Notes: generated by a model not told the origin, from the letters alone. A DNA stretch of 64,000 nucleotides from Mytilus edulis (GCF_963676685.1 NC_092350.1:41883373-41947372); one strand, 5' to 3'; numbered from the stretch's first letter, positions 25,598 through 39,039 are shown. Program-made: numbers and translations.

Positions 25598-25751
25598 ATA
25601 ACTATAATCGCCGTATTTGAATATCAAAAATAAGACAACGCGTGACCGAACGCCACTATGGATTAAACTCGTGCTGCGCACTCGTTTAATCCATGCGTCG
25701 TTCGGTCACGCGTTGTCTTATTTTTGATATTCAAATACGGCGATTAGTTAT
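25598..25751. repeat. near-perfect long palindrome (foldback element)
   Basis: Arms of about 70 bp, beginning TAATCGCCGTATTTGAATAT and mirrored in ATATTCAAATACGGCGATTA, meet around the centre GTGCTGCGCAC. Almost every base pairs except for a few sites near GAACGCCAC/GCGTCGTTC and near the outer ends. It is either a foldback mobile element or a recent inverted duplication. Confidence 0.9.
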
Positions 25752-25879
25752 ACTATAAAGAATCAGAAAGTTTTGATTGTTATTAGACAAAATAAATTCA
25801 ACTTATCTAAATGTGAAATAAAATTGAGTGTATATAACTCCGACTCATGACTAATAAGAATTGTCAAATTTGGTCAGCA

Positions 25880-26160
25880 CTTCATTGTTGACATAAAGTA
25901 TCATCTAATGATCATAATTATCAGTTAATTGTGTACAAAACTTTGAATTTTTCGAGAAATAATGATTTTCTGAATAGATTACCTTTATATTTAGCAGAAC
26001 GTTTCGTAATTTTTGGTCATTAATGCTCTTCAACTTCGTACTCTATTTGGTCTTTTTATCATTTGTGATTCGAGCGTCGTTAATGACTCTTTTATAGGCA
26101 AAACGCCTATACGGCGTACACATTTTTTCCCTGGGATGAATATGAGGAGTTTATTTGGAA
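25880..26160 (+). repeat. copy of the GAGCGTC..ACGAAACGCG dispersed repeat
   Basis: The order ATTAATGCTCTTCAACTTCG, ATTCGAGCGTCGTTAATGAC, then GGCAAAACGCCTATACGGCG follows the copy at 7920-8100. It is diverged, with a CpG-type change in the core. Confidence 0.6.
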
Positions 26161-26519
26161 AACTGGTAACTCTAATCTGAACCAATTCATATCAGCTGTT
26201 CCGTAAACGTGAATAAGAATATAATTCTTCTCATAACACTGCTGCGTTTTACGCAGTTGTTTCATTTTGCAGTATCAGCAATGTTGTATGATCATCAATA
26301 AGACGAATAACCAAAGTACAGGACAAGGGGATAGACAGAGACTAACCATGACACGTATTTTAACACTGATCAAAACAAGTATATAGTTTTTATAACAAAA
26401 TCGGGATAATAATTTGCTATATAACTATGTCAGCATGGGAAATGGTTTAACTTAATAAGGTGTTAAGTACTGAAAGTGAAGACTGGCCGATATCTCAATT
26501 TCATTTATAAAATGCTAAG

Positions 26520-26835
26520 GAGATCGTGTGCCATATTAAAGTTATATCAAAAGGAATTATTCCAATGTTCCTAACTCGAATTTTCAATTTCCTTGTCAGA
26601 GGGTCAATACTTACCAAGAAGCTACTATATCAAGAATTTTAAATGTTTAATTCTTCTCATCGAAATATTTATGGACGCCATCATAACTTGGTTGACCGTT
26701 ATGGAATATATATGTGCAGTACCTGGGTGCACTCCTGGTTTTCGATTGGGTTCATGTTGATCAATGGTAAAATTGTGCCAGAATTAAACTCACGTTGCTA
26801 TTTAGATAGCCCCTCTTGCAAACTTGACATTTTAT
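26520..26835 (+). pseudogene. decayed 3' fragment of the RYIDDV retroelement
   Basis: Degraded frames keep LTKKLLYQEF and IYGRHHNLVDRYG, matching LTRKLLNQEF and FYGRHHELIDRY in the copy at 16825-18751. The rest is unreadable. No function remains. Confidence 0.55.
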
Positions 26836-27651
26836 ACTTTTAATGTACTAGTAATGCTTATTTGGTTAATAACTTTTGACTTCTAGAGTGCAACCAATGA
26901 AGTTTATCTAAATAAAAAAGTGGCATATGGACTGAGATGAGGGACATCAATACTAGTGCTGTTCCTTTGCTTATTGTGTTTCTTTTCGAGTCGATACGAT
27001 GTCGTTCGAAATGATTTTCACAAATTTGGCAGTGATTTATCATTGGTATGATCAGTAACTAACAATACTCTATTATGACTCTTATTTACTTGAATTAGAA
27101 AGAATATGAAACATCAAGAGCATTGCTAGCAATTTTCGGACTCCGTTGCTTTTAATATAACATTCAAGAATTCGTTCAGAAAATGGAAGAACATTATTTT
27201 GATTGCTTCACGATGATTATGATTTGTTTTAAAATATATTCTCAAGAACTTTGTATCGGTAATTTTATGTTTTCTCTAACATTATGATGCTTTCTGTAAA
27301 CAAGATATATGAAACAATATTAACATGTCAATCACAGTTGTATTTCTAAGTTTCGAAGCAAAAAATGATAATTGCCGTAAAAGTTATGAAGGTAAGGGGA
27401 TAAAATTCAAGCAAAAACAAAAACTGACAACGGCAAAAAGATATTATATATATATATATAATTTGCTATTATCTACAGAAATTTCGTTAGAACATTTTGT
27501 AAATGTAACAGATGTTGATTTGGTATGTCCCAAAAATTTTATTTAATATAGCTTGTCATTTAAATATTTAACTGCAGATGTATCACCGCTAATTTATTTT
27601 TTGGCATGCAAAAACTGATCCTTTTCTTCAGTATAGTTATGTATCCAGCTT

Positions 27652-30600
27652 TTAAATGAGGCTTAACCGCGATGATATCGCTTTCCCGGATGTCTGATCT
27701 ACAGCGCTAATTTCCAATTCTGTATGTCCAAATATAAAGCTTACTTGGACCGATCGTATATCTTTTGATGGATTTGGAAAGTCTATAGTTATTTTTCCTA
27801 ACTCATAACAACCTTCCTCATCTGTGTATTTTGGATTTGATTTAGTGGAACAATAAACAGGCAAGCATAAGTCGGGTTGAAATTCCCTGTTCGTTTTAAG
27901 AGTAAATATAAATTCTTGTCTTATTTTTACGGTATCGTCAAGCTTGATGATTGGGGAGAATAGTTTTGTACATTTCACACGACCGTGAACACGAATCATA
28001 TAGTTTTTGTCATGGATTTTCTGATTAAAATCCTCCATTGTAAACACGCCGTATGTGTACCGCATTTTTCGAGAAACGATATAATTGGGTCTGTGGCCAA
28101 ATAATACGGCTCCTTTTAACACAGACATTCCTGCATCCTTAGGAACAATGACTTTTATGTTATGCGACTCTTCAAATGACCGACGGACTGCATCTTGTAC
28201 TAGTATGCACTCTGAAAATCCCCCTACTAGTAATATCTGAGTTACTCCTGACACAGACAATAATATTTCTTTGATAACCATAATAATACCATTAATCGTT
28301 GGAGTAAACAGTTCCTTTATAAAACATGCATCAATACGAACTTTGTCTTTCCACACTTTTATTTTGTCAGCATATGGAGAGATAGCGAGTGCGTTTTTGA
28401 AATCTTTCTTTAGGTATTTTTCACATATCTCATTTAGACCTACAATTGGAATAGTGATGTTAACCCTGTCCTCCTTTGACGGATTAATAGTTCTCTTTAA
28501 TACTTCAAACTCTCGACAAAGATCCAAAAATGTTAAAGGATCTTCTTTCTGTAATTTTGTAACTGTTTTTGCCCCCATTATTTCTTCAAATATTTGGAGG
28601 TACGATCTATCGACTGAAGTTCCACCGCAATCATTGCCACTTGCATGATGGAGTTCTTTCAAATGACCATTCTCGAGTTTCTCTTGGACTATGATATCAG
28701 CTGTTCCGCCTGAATTGAATTAAATTCGTGTTTATTCACTTTTTAATATATATTTCGATTGGGCTTTATACTATTGTATGTTTATTTTGCTATGCCATTT
28801 AAGACTTAATTGAATGAAGAAAGTGTTATGTAATAAGTCAAATGCAAATCTTGCTATTTTACCACGAGTTATGAATGTAAGCAGATATTTGATATTCTAA
28901 GAAAACTGTTCTACTTTAAAAAAAAAAAAAATAGTTTGTACAAATTAGTTTTGGATACTGGTATGAATTTTTAATACATTTAGGGTGTAACCGTCATTTT
29001 ATTTTACATGTTGGATGACTATTTTGAACGCATCTAACTTGAAATAAGGAGACTACAACAGAAACGGTTAAGCCTGCATAATACCATGAATGAGATTGAC
29101 AATGAGGGTCGGCTAACAATAAACCTCTTCGCCAAAACTGATAAATCTAGCGTCTAGTTGTGAACTATCTTTACATAATTATTTTATACCAGTACCTGCA
29201 TATGGAGAATACATAATTGCCAGATAGTACGATATTCAAGCTATAGATTACATTACATAATATGATTACCTTGATAAAGGGTTGTTGCTATCAAGGAAGC
29301 TATTAAACCACGAGCTTCAAGTGTTAGAATTTAAATCATAACGTCAAAAATGACATAGAGGCCATCACGAGTTGGTTGATGTTACGGAGTATCTAGATCT
29401 GTATCTAGATCTGTATCACATATCACGACCTATATATTCAATCTTCGTTACTAAAGTTCTGCCTTTCTTTTCCCCGACTGTAACCTTTCGAATTAGAGTC
29501 TGTTCTTACATGAGCAACACAAAGGATGCCACATGTGGATCAAGATATGATCATCCTTCCCATAGTACCTGAGATCACTTACGGCTTTTTTGGTAGGGTT
29601 CGTGTTGCACAGTCTTTTGTTTTTTATGTTGTGTTTTGTATACTGGTTTGTCGTAAAGAATAATAAAATAACCTGTAAATTGAAAAAATTATTGCGATGT
29701 TTTTATCATTGCAACATATGCGACAGGATTATAATCACAATATTTTAAGGTGGCATTTTTAAATTATTTTATATGAATTAAACAGACTTTTTTTCAATAA
29801 AGCAAAAAAAAAACATCGCTTTTTGGTAAAAAATGATAAAATCACAATAATGAATACACGCAATAATTTCTAAATTTACAGTGTATTAAAATGACCTACC
29901 TCCTAGGTCAGCAACCATAAACTTTGTGCCTGTTTTGGCAATAAATTTTCCAACTGCACTTTTCTCGACTTCATTTGATGTAAAATACTGACCAAAGATA
30001 GATGCTGCCTCAGGTTCGAGTGCTAAATACAGTTGATGGGTTGGAATACCTGCCTTAAATAATAAAATATGATTTTCGTCAGTTCAGCGTTTGGCAACCA
30101 TGGGCTATATTTTACATATTTGACTTTTCGGATTTTAATCGGTTAAATTTTAAATTGGACGAAAATGTTCATGATATATCAAATATGCAACAAATAGAAA
30201 CCTATAAAAAGCAAATAAATGTCTCCAGTTACAAGAAAAATGAAACTTAAGGTATTTTTACTTAGCAGACGTATGAAAATTAAGGTGATCCTTAGTATTT
30301 TAGAATCTATCGATCGCAGTGCAATCAAATGAAAGACAAAAATTCCGTTTCAAATTAATTGTGTCAATCATCTGTAACAAGATTCTCGAAATGGCTCATT
30401 TTAAGCAGTTTTCATTGACACTTTGAAATGTTCTATTTAGAAAAGGCTTTTCTTTCTTTTATTTTGTGCTAACATTAACTTTTTAGTTTCATTTACCTAA
30501 ACAAAACAGCTTACTACACTAAAGAAAAGACTGAATAAAGAAAGGAAAAAAAGGAAACATATCATAAAGATTCTTTCACACTAATTCACAATTTTAGGGA

Positions 30601-33600
30601 GACATGTCCATTCTTTAGTTACCTTAGTAGCACTTTCTTTCATAAATTCCTTTGCCGCATCAGACCAAATTGCTGGTACGGTAAGGACCCACTTAATATC
30701 ATGCATCTTGAACTCAAAACCACGCGTTACTCCCAGTTCAAACACATTATCTGCCAAGGCCTTTATGGATTTACTAAAAACTTCAATGGCCGGAATAGAT
30801 TTTCCGGTAACATCTTGAATTTCCATATCGGCTTTTACATTCTGAAAATGAAGACAATGATGTGTTATTGAAAACAACTTTCAGGTCATGTAATTTTGCT
30901 ACACTCTGAAAATGGCATGTATATAAGAAACGATCATTATTAGAGTTGTGATGCTATAAAAATATAATAAAAAAAAAGAAGATGTGGTATGATTGCTAAT
31001 GAGACAACTATCCACAAAAGACCAAAATGACACAGACATTAACAACTATAGGTTACCGTACGGCCTTCAACAATGAGCAAAGCCCACACCGCATAGTGAG
31101 CTATAAAAGGCCCCGATAAGACAATGTAAAACAATTCAAACGAGAAAACTAACGGCCTTATTTATGTAAAAAAAATGAACGAAAAACAAATATATAACAC
31201 ACAAACAAACGACAACAACTGAATTACAGGCTCCGGACAGGCACATACATAAATAATGTGGCGGGGTTAAACATGTTAGTGGTTTGTTGTGATTATAGAG
31301 AACAGGTGGTTTGTTTACTTTAGTTTTCAATAAATTGGGTTTGCCTGTATTATTTTCTTCTGATTTATTTCATGAATCTTTTTTAAGTTCATGCTCTTCA
31401 ACTTTTTAGAAACAAGTATCTTGTCTTAGGCAGGGATAAATTCTACTTTGTAAAGGACCACTCTGATTCAAACAAAAAATTCTCTGAAACTGATATTATC
31501 AAGATGCTTGATTTCTTGATTGACAACATATTTGTTACGTTCGGAGGACGTGTTTTTTCAACAGACTGTCGGCATTACAATGGGTACAAACTGTGCCCCT
31601 CTACTTGCCGACTTGTTTCCTTATTCTTATGAGGCTGACTTCATGCAGGAACTTCTTCAGAAAGATAAGAAGTTAGCAATATTCGTTAACTCTACTTTCC
31701 GCTATATAGATGATGTTCTTTCACTAAATAATTCAAAATGTGGTGACTATGTGGAACTCATCTATCCAATCGAGCTAAAGATAAAGGATACTACAGATAC
31801 AGTTAAGTCGGTCTCATATCTTGACTTACATCTAGAAATTGACAATGAGGGTCGGTTGAAAACAATACTTTACGACAAAAGAGATGATTTCAGCTTTCCT
31901 ATTGTGAACTTTCTATTTCTAAGTAGCAATATCCCAGCAGCACCTGCATACGGGGTATATATCGCCCAATTGATACGATATTCCCGTGCTTGCATTTCCT
32001 ATCATGATTTTTTTGATAGAGGGTTGCTGCTCACAAGGAAGCTATTAAACCAAGAGTTCCAAATGGTGAAGTTGAAATCATCCCTTCGTAAATTTTACGG
32101 ACGCCATCATATCAGAAGTTGGTTGACCGTTGTAGAATAACCGTTTCACAAATGATAAGGGATATGTTCCTTACGTCGTAACTACAATCCCCTCCCCTTT
32201 CATGAATGTGACCTACCGAATTAGACTATTTACCGGATTTGTTTTAATATAAGCAACATGACGGGTGCCACATGTGGAGCAGGATCTGCTTACCCTTCCG
32301 AACACCTGAGATCACCCCTAGTTTTTTGGTGGGGTTCGTGTTGTTTACTCTTTAGTTTTCTTTGTTGTGTCATGTGTGTTGTTGTTTGTTTGTCTTTTTC
32401 ATTTTCAGCCATGGTGTTGTCAGTCTATTTTAGATTTATGAGTTTGACTGTCCCTTTGGTATCTTTCGTCCCTCTTTTATACTTGTTTGGCTATCTAGCT
32501 ATTTTATATGAGCGTCACTGATGAGTCGTATGTAGACGAAACCTGAGTCTGGCGTATCAAATTATAAGCCTGATACCTTTGATATCTATTACACTTTTTT
32601 CTTTTTATTTGATTTTTATACTACTTCTCTATAATTTGAAGCCTATTTATCTTTTATAGACTTTTCGTATTGCTTAGATTAAAAATATTCAAAAATAAGA
32701 GAGTCTTTGAACATATTCTATAAATTGATATGGGTTACATGTATGGGAAATAATTAAAACAAATCTTACAAACCTTTCTATTATAAAGTTCCATCTTAAA
32801 CCGATAAAAATAATAATAATCAGCTTGCTGTTTATCCAACACAATATCCGTATATTTATTTTCTGCTTCATAGCCAAATCCAGAAACATTCCTTTCGGCG
32901 TCTAAAAGTAAACACGTTGGTGTCTTCAAAGACAACAGTTGCCTTCCGCCAGCATTCCATGATTCATTAACATAAATATCTAAGGGATTGTCATTCATAT
33001 TCGCTATCAGGGAGAATGCAAATCCGGAATAAGTTGTACCAAAATCCAGTGCCGCAACAATAAGGTAATTGTTATTTCTGTATTCTAAAAGTAAAGACAT
33101 GATTTAAAAAAGCAAATCGTAATATCGTAATATCAAACAACAATAACATATTCATCCTAATCAGATTCTACATAGTAATTACTTATATTATTTATGAATA
33201 AATAAAGATTATGCAAACATATTATAAATATTCAATTAGGTTAGGCAGCAGTAATATGTGTAGTGTGGATTCATTTATTTTCGTTGGTACCAATTTTCGT
33301 GGATAAAGGAAAACTTGTATGTTCGTGGATATTTAATTTCGTGGTTTTGTCGAGGTCTGCATAAAAGGCTATGGAAAATTTGTCATTCGTTCAATATTTA
33401 ATTTAGTGGTTTACCTGTATCCACGAAATCCACAAAATTGGTATCCAATGAATATTAATGAATCCACAGTATATTAAATGAATAGATCTCATTTATGCCA
33501 CATAATAATGTTAACATTAACTCCACATTGTTTGATGATTGTCGGCCTTGTGGGTCTATAGTTATCGTCACATTTGATTGCGAATTTGAAAGATCTATCA

Positions 33601-36600
33601 CAACCAAAAGGTCTATATAATAGCGAAAGACATAATAAGATGAAGTCTAGGACATATGATAAGTTCCCAAATAAGGGTATACAAATGAACATACATAATT
33701 ATGTGTAAAATATATCCTTTAGATCTCAGCCCTCCGCTTTATGTGTGTTCTATTTTCTCAAGGGGGTGTGTGATATGAAAAACTGATTTAAATCAGATAA
33801 ATTAGATTTATTGTAACTTATCTGTCCCGGAGAAACAATATATTTCAAACTATAAAATATGGGAACACAAAATGGTTTGCCATATATGATAGAGAATTGC
33901 CGCTGTATAACAGTATTATAGTACAATTAACAAATGTAAAATATTACTGTAGTAATAGTATCAAAAGTAAAGTATAAGAAAGAGGTAAAGATTCACAAAG
34001 TTCAATAAACAATAATTTGTTTTAGAAATACGACGAAAAGACACACAGTACGCATGGAAAATATTATTTACATAACAAACCTTCATAATAATCATCTGCT
34101 GCTTCAGTATTTTTGATTATGATACTTTGAGCTGATTTAAGAGTCGTACTTGGTACCCCAGTAACAAACTCTGAAATAAAGTCACAAATATTTAACATTT
34201 TAAATCATAACAGATGGAAATAGGTAAACCGACTGTGTTTAAATTTTTCGGTAAAAAGTTTGTAAATAAAAGAAAAATGTGGAATATGAACAACAATTAA
34301 ACAAGAAAACACACAAATACCCGTGAACATACGGGGGTAATCATAAAATTCAACTGAATTATAATCAGAACATTGTCTGTTTAATTTACCATATATTTGA
34401 AATATATATATATAGTATATGGTAAATGGTATATATTTTGGTATTTGAACAAAAATCAGTAATGTGTCAAAGTCGGTAAAAGGGAAATCGGTAAAAACAA
34501 AACCTGAGGCACTACTGAAATAACATTACGTTAATTTGTTATACACGCACACATTACGAACTGGTTTACATCAAAGCTTTTTTGACGAATGAGATACTTG
34601 TATAAATATTCTCTTATTCTGTAGTTGAACATTCTGATTCGTGAATAGGGAATTAAGGACAATTAGCATTGCTTCAAAACACTCAAACTTTTATTTTAAA
34701 TCAACTCACTTTGTATATTTTGGTGTTTTTCTGTATCTCCTTCGCCAGACTTTTGACTGTCCTTTTTGTTAAGTGTTTCTTGTCCTCCTTTTTCTTTTGA
34801 TTTGTTTCTCTTAAGGATTTTCGCCAAAGTCAGTTTTAATCCATTCGTCTTTTCATCACCGTCGTTTTCATGGTGGTGTACTTTTAGACTTCCTGTTTGT
34901 TTTTTATTGATCTCTTCAGTTCTGTTTCCTTTGTCTTGTACATCCAATGTATCTTCAGGTTTCAATATGACAGGTTTTAACGTTGCACATTTGACGTTCG
35001 ATATGTAACCTGTGTAGAATTGTGAGTCTTATTAATGCATTTAATTAAGTGTGGATCTATATTGAGACACAACTAGGTGGGGAAAAAACACACTAAAAAG
35101 AGAAAAGATGGCGGTTCGGAAGACGAAATTTATATAAGGTTTCTTGTCTACATATTGATCAAGCCTCTCAATTTTATATTTTCAATTTGATTTTGTTTCA
35201 TGAATTGCTTTAATATAGATATATAGATTAAAATAACAAAACATTTAAGGTTTGATGACTGATTATATTGAAAGCATCTATTCCATCGAACGTGAAATAA
35301 AGGGTACAACAGAAACAGTTAAGTCTGCCTTATTTGTTTGGCTTACATCGAGAAATTGACAATTTAGAGTCGATTGAAAACAATACTTTACGACAAACGA
35401 GACGATTTCATCTTCTCGCTTGTGAATTTCCTATTTAGAGTGTCTCTATATGTAGTACATATATATATATTATATATCCCAGATAGTGCGATATGTTAAA
35501 GTCTGCATTTTCTACCATGATTACCTTGAAAAATGATTGATGCATATTATGAAGCTCTTAAAACAAGAGTTCCAAGTGGTGAATTTGAAATCATCCCTTT
35601 GAAAATTTTCTGGTCGCAATCACGAGTTGGTTGACAGATAAGCGATGTATGACGACGTATATGTTGTAGTTGTCTTAACCACAATCCCGTCATCTTTCCA
35701 ATAAATGTAACCTTCCAAATTGGAATTATTACCGGGCTTATACTTTCATAATCAACACGACGGGCAACATATGTGGAGCACGATCGTTTTTTTTCTTTCT
35801 TTCTGGGGAACCTAAGATTAATCCCGCTTTAAGTGGGGTTCTTGTTACTCAGTATTTGGTTTTCTATTTTGAGTTTTGATACTGATGTTTGTCTTTTCTT
35901 CATTTTTCGGATTTTACTATGGTATTTTAAGTTTGTTTACGACAAATGAGATTGAATGTCCCTTTGGTATCTTTCTTATCTCCCTTTTATATGCTATAGT
36001 CATTTTGTTTTTGTAACAAAATATAAAACACGTGTATTAAAAAAATATCATTGAAACCCTCTTTTTTATTAACAAAATAGTTCTTATGTATGTTGTACGT
36101 GTTTAATTACAGCTTTTGGTTTTCCTTTTTGAACAAAATGTGCCTTTCTACTCGACTCGTTCCTTCATGTGTACCTCCGTTTTTAATATTCCTTGGAATT
36201 CAGTATTTTAGTGATTTTACTTTTTATTGGTTAACACGAAAACGGATGGACATTCTCATTAATTTACACTTCAACTCTACGATCAGGTGTATAGATGTAT
36301 AATGTAACCTGTCACCAAAAACAATCAAGATTAGTTGACTATTAATCGCATCGACCGCATACAACAGTTATAATTAGACTACAGTTAGCCTGATATATTC
36401 CCTTAAATCTAGAAAATTGTCAGATTTTAAAATTGATCTCGTTGAAAGTTTTACAGAATGCCTTGTGAATTGCTTTAGATGATAAAATTGACAATGGATA
36501 TGGGGGAATGTGTCAAATAAACAACAATCCGACTAAAAAGCAGAATGACCTTGGATATGTTCAAATTGACATTTTCACTATTTCATCGTCTTTCGAATGA

Positions 36601-38397
36601 GCAACACGACAACTGCAACTACTTGCAATTGGGCAGGAAACAAAATTTACTCTAAGAATCATGGATTATTAGTGATTTAGTATCTTAACTAGAATGTTTC
36701 ATTCTGACTCTGTTACAGTTAATACACTTTGTCAAACTGACATAATTGCCAGTGAACTCATCATAGATAATAGGATTAACAAATTTTACGTCAGACTCGC
36801 GTTAAATCTTTACAAGACTTCTCGTGTGTTTCAGTTTATATCTGGCTTTTTGAGGTATAATCTGAACATATAAGTAACCTGTATTATATCATTGACTCTA
36901 TTCGTGTACGTTAACAAATTTTAAAGCGATAATGTTTTTCTGCAATGATTTGTGCCCGATGGAAAAAACTTTATTAATAGTATAGTGTCAAAGTTTATTC
37001 TGACGTCAGGTTGTTACTGAAAAAAAACCAATAAGCATAAAAGAGGAGGTTTTACTAACTTTTATACCAGGATAAACCCAACATTGTCTTCGAAAAATAC
37101 CTGTACATAGAGATATCGTTTAAAAATGACAGCTTTAAGGTCAACTAAGACCCGGTTAACCAAGACTCAATCATTAAAGACTTACAAAACTTATGTGAAC
37201 ACAAACCTCGTTGCATCAGGCCGACTGAAACCGTTTCTGTAGAATCTCTGATTAAGGTGACAATTTCATTGTGCTGCAAAGATGTAATGTCTATTCCGTT
37301 GACTGACAAGATTTGATCTCCTATGTGTAATCCGTCACAACGATCCGCTGGGCCGCCTTTCGTAATACGACCTTTATAACAATAATGGTGAAATGATTGT
37401 ATAAGGCAATGTCAAAATATTTATCCATTATGAACTCTGCACCAGATCAATATATGTATAGACGCTGAATATATATATATATATACTATCAAAACTGCAG
37501 TCTAACAATTGATTTTTTCAGTGGGATTTCCAATACGACAGCTTTCCAACAAGGACCTAATTGCATGTATGTAAATAACTAGTATATACCAGTTAAAAAA
37601 CGAAAAAAAACCAACATTGCTAGGTATCTTTTATTTGACATGACCTACAACAAAAAGTGATTTCATTGTAGCAAGTGGTCTTATAATGTGTCTGTATGTG
37701 TTCTTTTTTTTTTTGTCTAAGTTGGTGGTGTCTTATATTATTGACGTAAAACGTCTGCATGATATATATAATTTTAACGTTTCGTATAATTATGGTCGTT
37801 GTCTAATTTTATAATTTTTACTGGAAACAATTTGACACCCAACAACTTAAATGCGGTAAAACAAATGACTTTTCTTACCTAACGTAACCTCAATCATCTC
37901 CACGAATGTTTAAGACAAATTAACATAATTGAGTAAACATTTTCAAAACTATGCAATTTCATGGGCAACATTTCGATTGGAATAATAGTTTACGCAATTT
38001 TCTGACAAAATTAATGTTTAGTTACTTTTAATGTTTAATAAAGTTTATTCTCCCGAATACACTCATCATAGATGCAATTTTCTGACAACATTAATGTTTA
38101 GTTACTTTTAATGTTTAATAAAGTTTATTCTCCCGAATACACTCATCATAGATACCAGGATCCGAAGCGCATTCATGAACTTACCTTCATTAGGTGGATA
38201 TTATATGCTATATCACCAGATGGGAATAACATATGCTTTGTCCTTGTTCTAAGGTTTGATGTGAGAAATTAAAACGTGTGTAACAATCTCAGAATTATAT
38301 TACCTATACAACAACCGCCGTCTTCAGAGGTGATTACAGTGAACCCAAACGTCTCATTTTGTTCGCGGGTAATATTGATGTCATACACCGAATCCAT
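27652..38397 (-). CDS. HSPA12-like Hsp70 gene with N-terminal PDZ domain, copy B (complete)
   Basis: Eight exons, all GT-AG with matching phases, read right to left: 38304-38397 (from ATG), 37207-37371, 34710-35009, 34081-34170, 32774-33084, 30623-30841, 29900-30053, 27652-28709 (TAA). They total 2391 nt and encode 796 residues. Residues 1-86 form a PDZ domain (ETFGFTV; GLHIGDQILSVNGIDI). Residues 87-216 are a charged Lys/Glu-rich linker ending in ADDYYE. From 217 comes the ATPase: DFGTTYSGFAF at D230, WVLTVPAIW, ALEPEAAS, DLGGGTAD at D442, LVGGFSE near 604-610, then an HSPA12-type C-terminal part without an EEVD tail. Human HSPA12A is about 675 residues and lacks the PDZ part. The PDZ-ATPase join rests on phase and on copy A, not on transcripts. 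No stop or frameshift is seen. Function is unknown; nucleotide binding is expected. Confidence 0.8.
28990..29640 (+). pseudogene. decayed fragment of the RYIDDV retroelement
   Basis: Scattered words survive: GAGATTGACAATGAGGGTCGG (about 29091; DNEGRL), AAGGAAGCTATTAAACCA, CATCACGAGTTGGTTGA, and the 3' tail with GGATGCCACATGTGGA. It lies in the intron before the last exon of copy B, on the opposite strand. The open frame at 29372-29572 is part of this debris. Confidence 0.55.
30965..31280 (-). repeat. dispersed repeat (GAGACAACTATCCACAAAAG family)
   Basis: A well-preserved copy with GGTATGATTGCTAATGAGAC, AACTATAGGTTACCGTACGG, CAACAATGAGCAAAGCCCA and GCGGGGTTAAACATGTTAGT in that order. Reverse or partial copies occur at 18955-19065, 15715-15835, 47265-47415 and 53800-53895. 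It lies in the copy B intron 30842-32773. Confidence 0.7.
31345..32510 (+). pseudogene. best-preserved copy of the RYIDDV retroelement (5' truncated)
   Basis: From about 31365 a frame reads MLDFLIDNIFVTFGGRVF. It shifts by one base in a T run near 31550, then continues from 31550 to 32140 with FQQTVGITMGTNCAPLLAD, FRYIDDVLSLNN, YDKRDDFSFPIVNF, YIAQLIRYSRACISY and KFYGRHH. YIDD is the RT active-site box. The ending is altered (RHHIRSWLTVVE in place of RHHELVDRY). The 3' tail to about 32510 has GCCATGGTGTTGTCAGTCTA and CTGTCCCTTTGGTATCTTTC, shared by other copies. Defective. It sits in a copy B intron, antisense. Confidence 0.8.
32512..32600 (+). repeat. copy of the GAGCGTCACTGATGAGTC dispersed repeat
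   Basis: The text GAGCGTCACTGATGAGTCGT followed by ACGAAACCTGAGTCTGGCGT is a diverged core of the family at 7630-8100. Confidence 0.65.
33262..33472. mobile_element. short MITE-like element with GTGGATTCATT ends
   Basis: The left end reads TAGTGTGGATTCATTTATT and the right end AATATTAATGAATCCACAGT, an inverted repeat of about 15-19 bp. The interior has several TTTCGTGG..CCACGAAA words, as in the element at 50734-50944. No coding potential. It lies between copy B exons 33084 and 34081. Confidence 0.7.
35270..35990 (+). pseudogene. decayed fragment of the RYIDDV retroelement
   Basis: Nucleotide words match the better copy at 31750-32500: CCATCGAACGTGAAATAAAG, GTACAACAGAAACAGTTAAG, ACAATACTTTACGACAAACG, CAAGAGTTCCAAGTGGTGAA. 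Part of the 3' tail (CCCTTTGGTATCTTTC) remains. Frames are destroyed. It lies in a copy B intron, antisense. Confidence 0.65.
37207..38397 (-). other. PDZ-domain exons of copy B
   Basis: Exons 38304-38397 and 37207-37371 join in phase 1 into one PDZ domain. Residues YDINITREQNETFGFTV give the first strand and carboxylate loop; GGPADRCDGLHIGDQILSVN is the classic PDZ core; LQHNEIVTLIRDS is helix B with His first, predicting class I ligands. The second exon is 165 nt, exactly as in copy A. Confidence 0.85.
37994..38153. repeat. tandem duplication of an 80-bp unit
   Basis: Two nearly identical 80-bp units start GCAATTTTCTGACAA at 37994 and 38074 and end with ACTCATCATAGAT. They lie in the intron between the two PDZ exons of copy B. 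Confidence 0.9.
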
Positions 38398-39039
38398 ACC
38401 AACTGCCTTTGTTGTTTGAGACTCAAATCTTGACTTTGAAATATACATGAAGAGGCATGAACAATTTATTTATAAACTTTATAGAACAAAAATATGTCGA
38501 ACTCCCAATGACATCGGGGAAAATATATAAACGGGTTCGTTATTTGTTTAAAAAAATATGCCTAGATTTTGTAAACCCCCACTCCCGAAGATACAAATCT
38601 TTCTGTCACATCTATTAGCATAAACCTTTAACTGAACTGTAAAATTGTGTGGTCATTAAGAAATTGCATAACATTTAGACTTGGGGCAATTGAGTATATG
38701 ATATACTAGAAAGGGTCTATTGTTAAAGACTATGTTGTTTCGTTGTGTTTTTGTCTCGTTGAATAGTTACGCATACTTTACATTTTTATTTATCATGTGT
38801 ATTCAATTCATATGAAATCTATAGGTTATATTCATTTTTCTCTACATCCCATTTTTAGATGATAACGAGAAGCAACTTAATTGACTCAGCAGGAATAAAC
38901 ATTAAAAAATAGGTTTCCTTTTTCCAAATTCACACAAATATCAATTTCAATTAGTTTTAATTTGTTCATATTGCCATCAGAATACATGTATTTCTTACCT
39001 TGGTAGATAAACATTACAACAAAAACATATCAACAACCT

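Noticed and set aside
28271..28648. 125-codon plus-strand open frame
   Set aside because: It is the antisense shadow of the last exon of PDZ-HSPA12 copy B.
34766..35008. Plus-strand open frame of 80 codons
   Set aside because: It is the antisense shadow of the charged linker exon of copy B, which fits phases and copy A.
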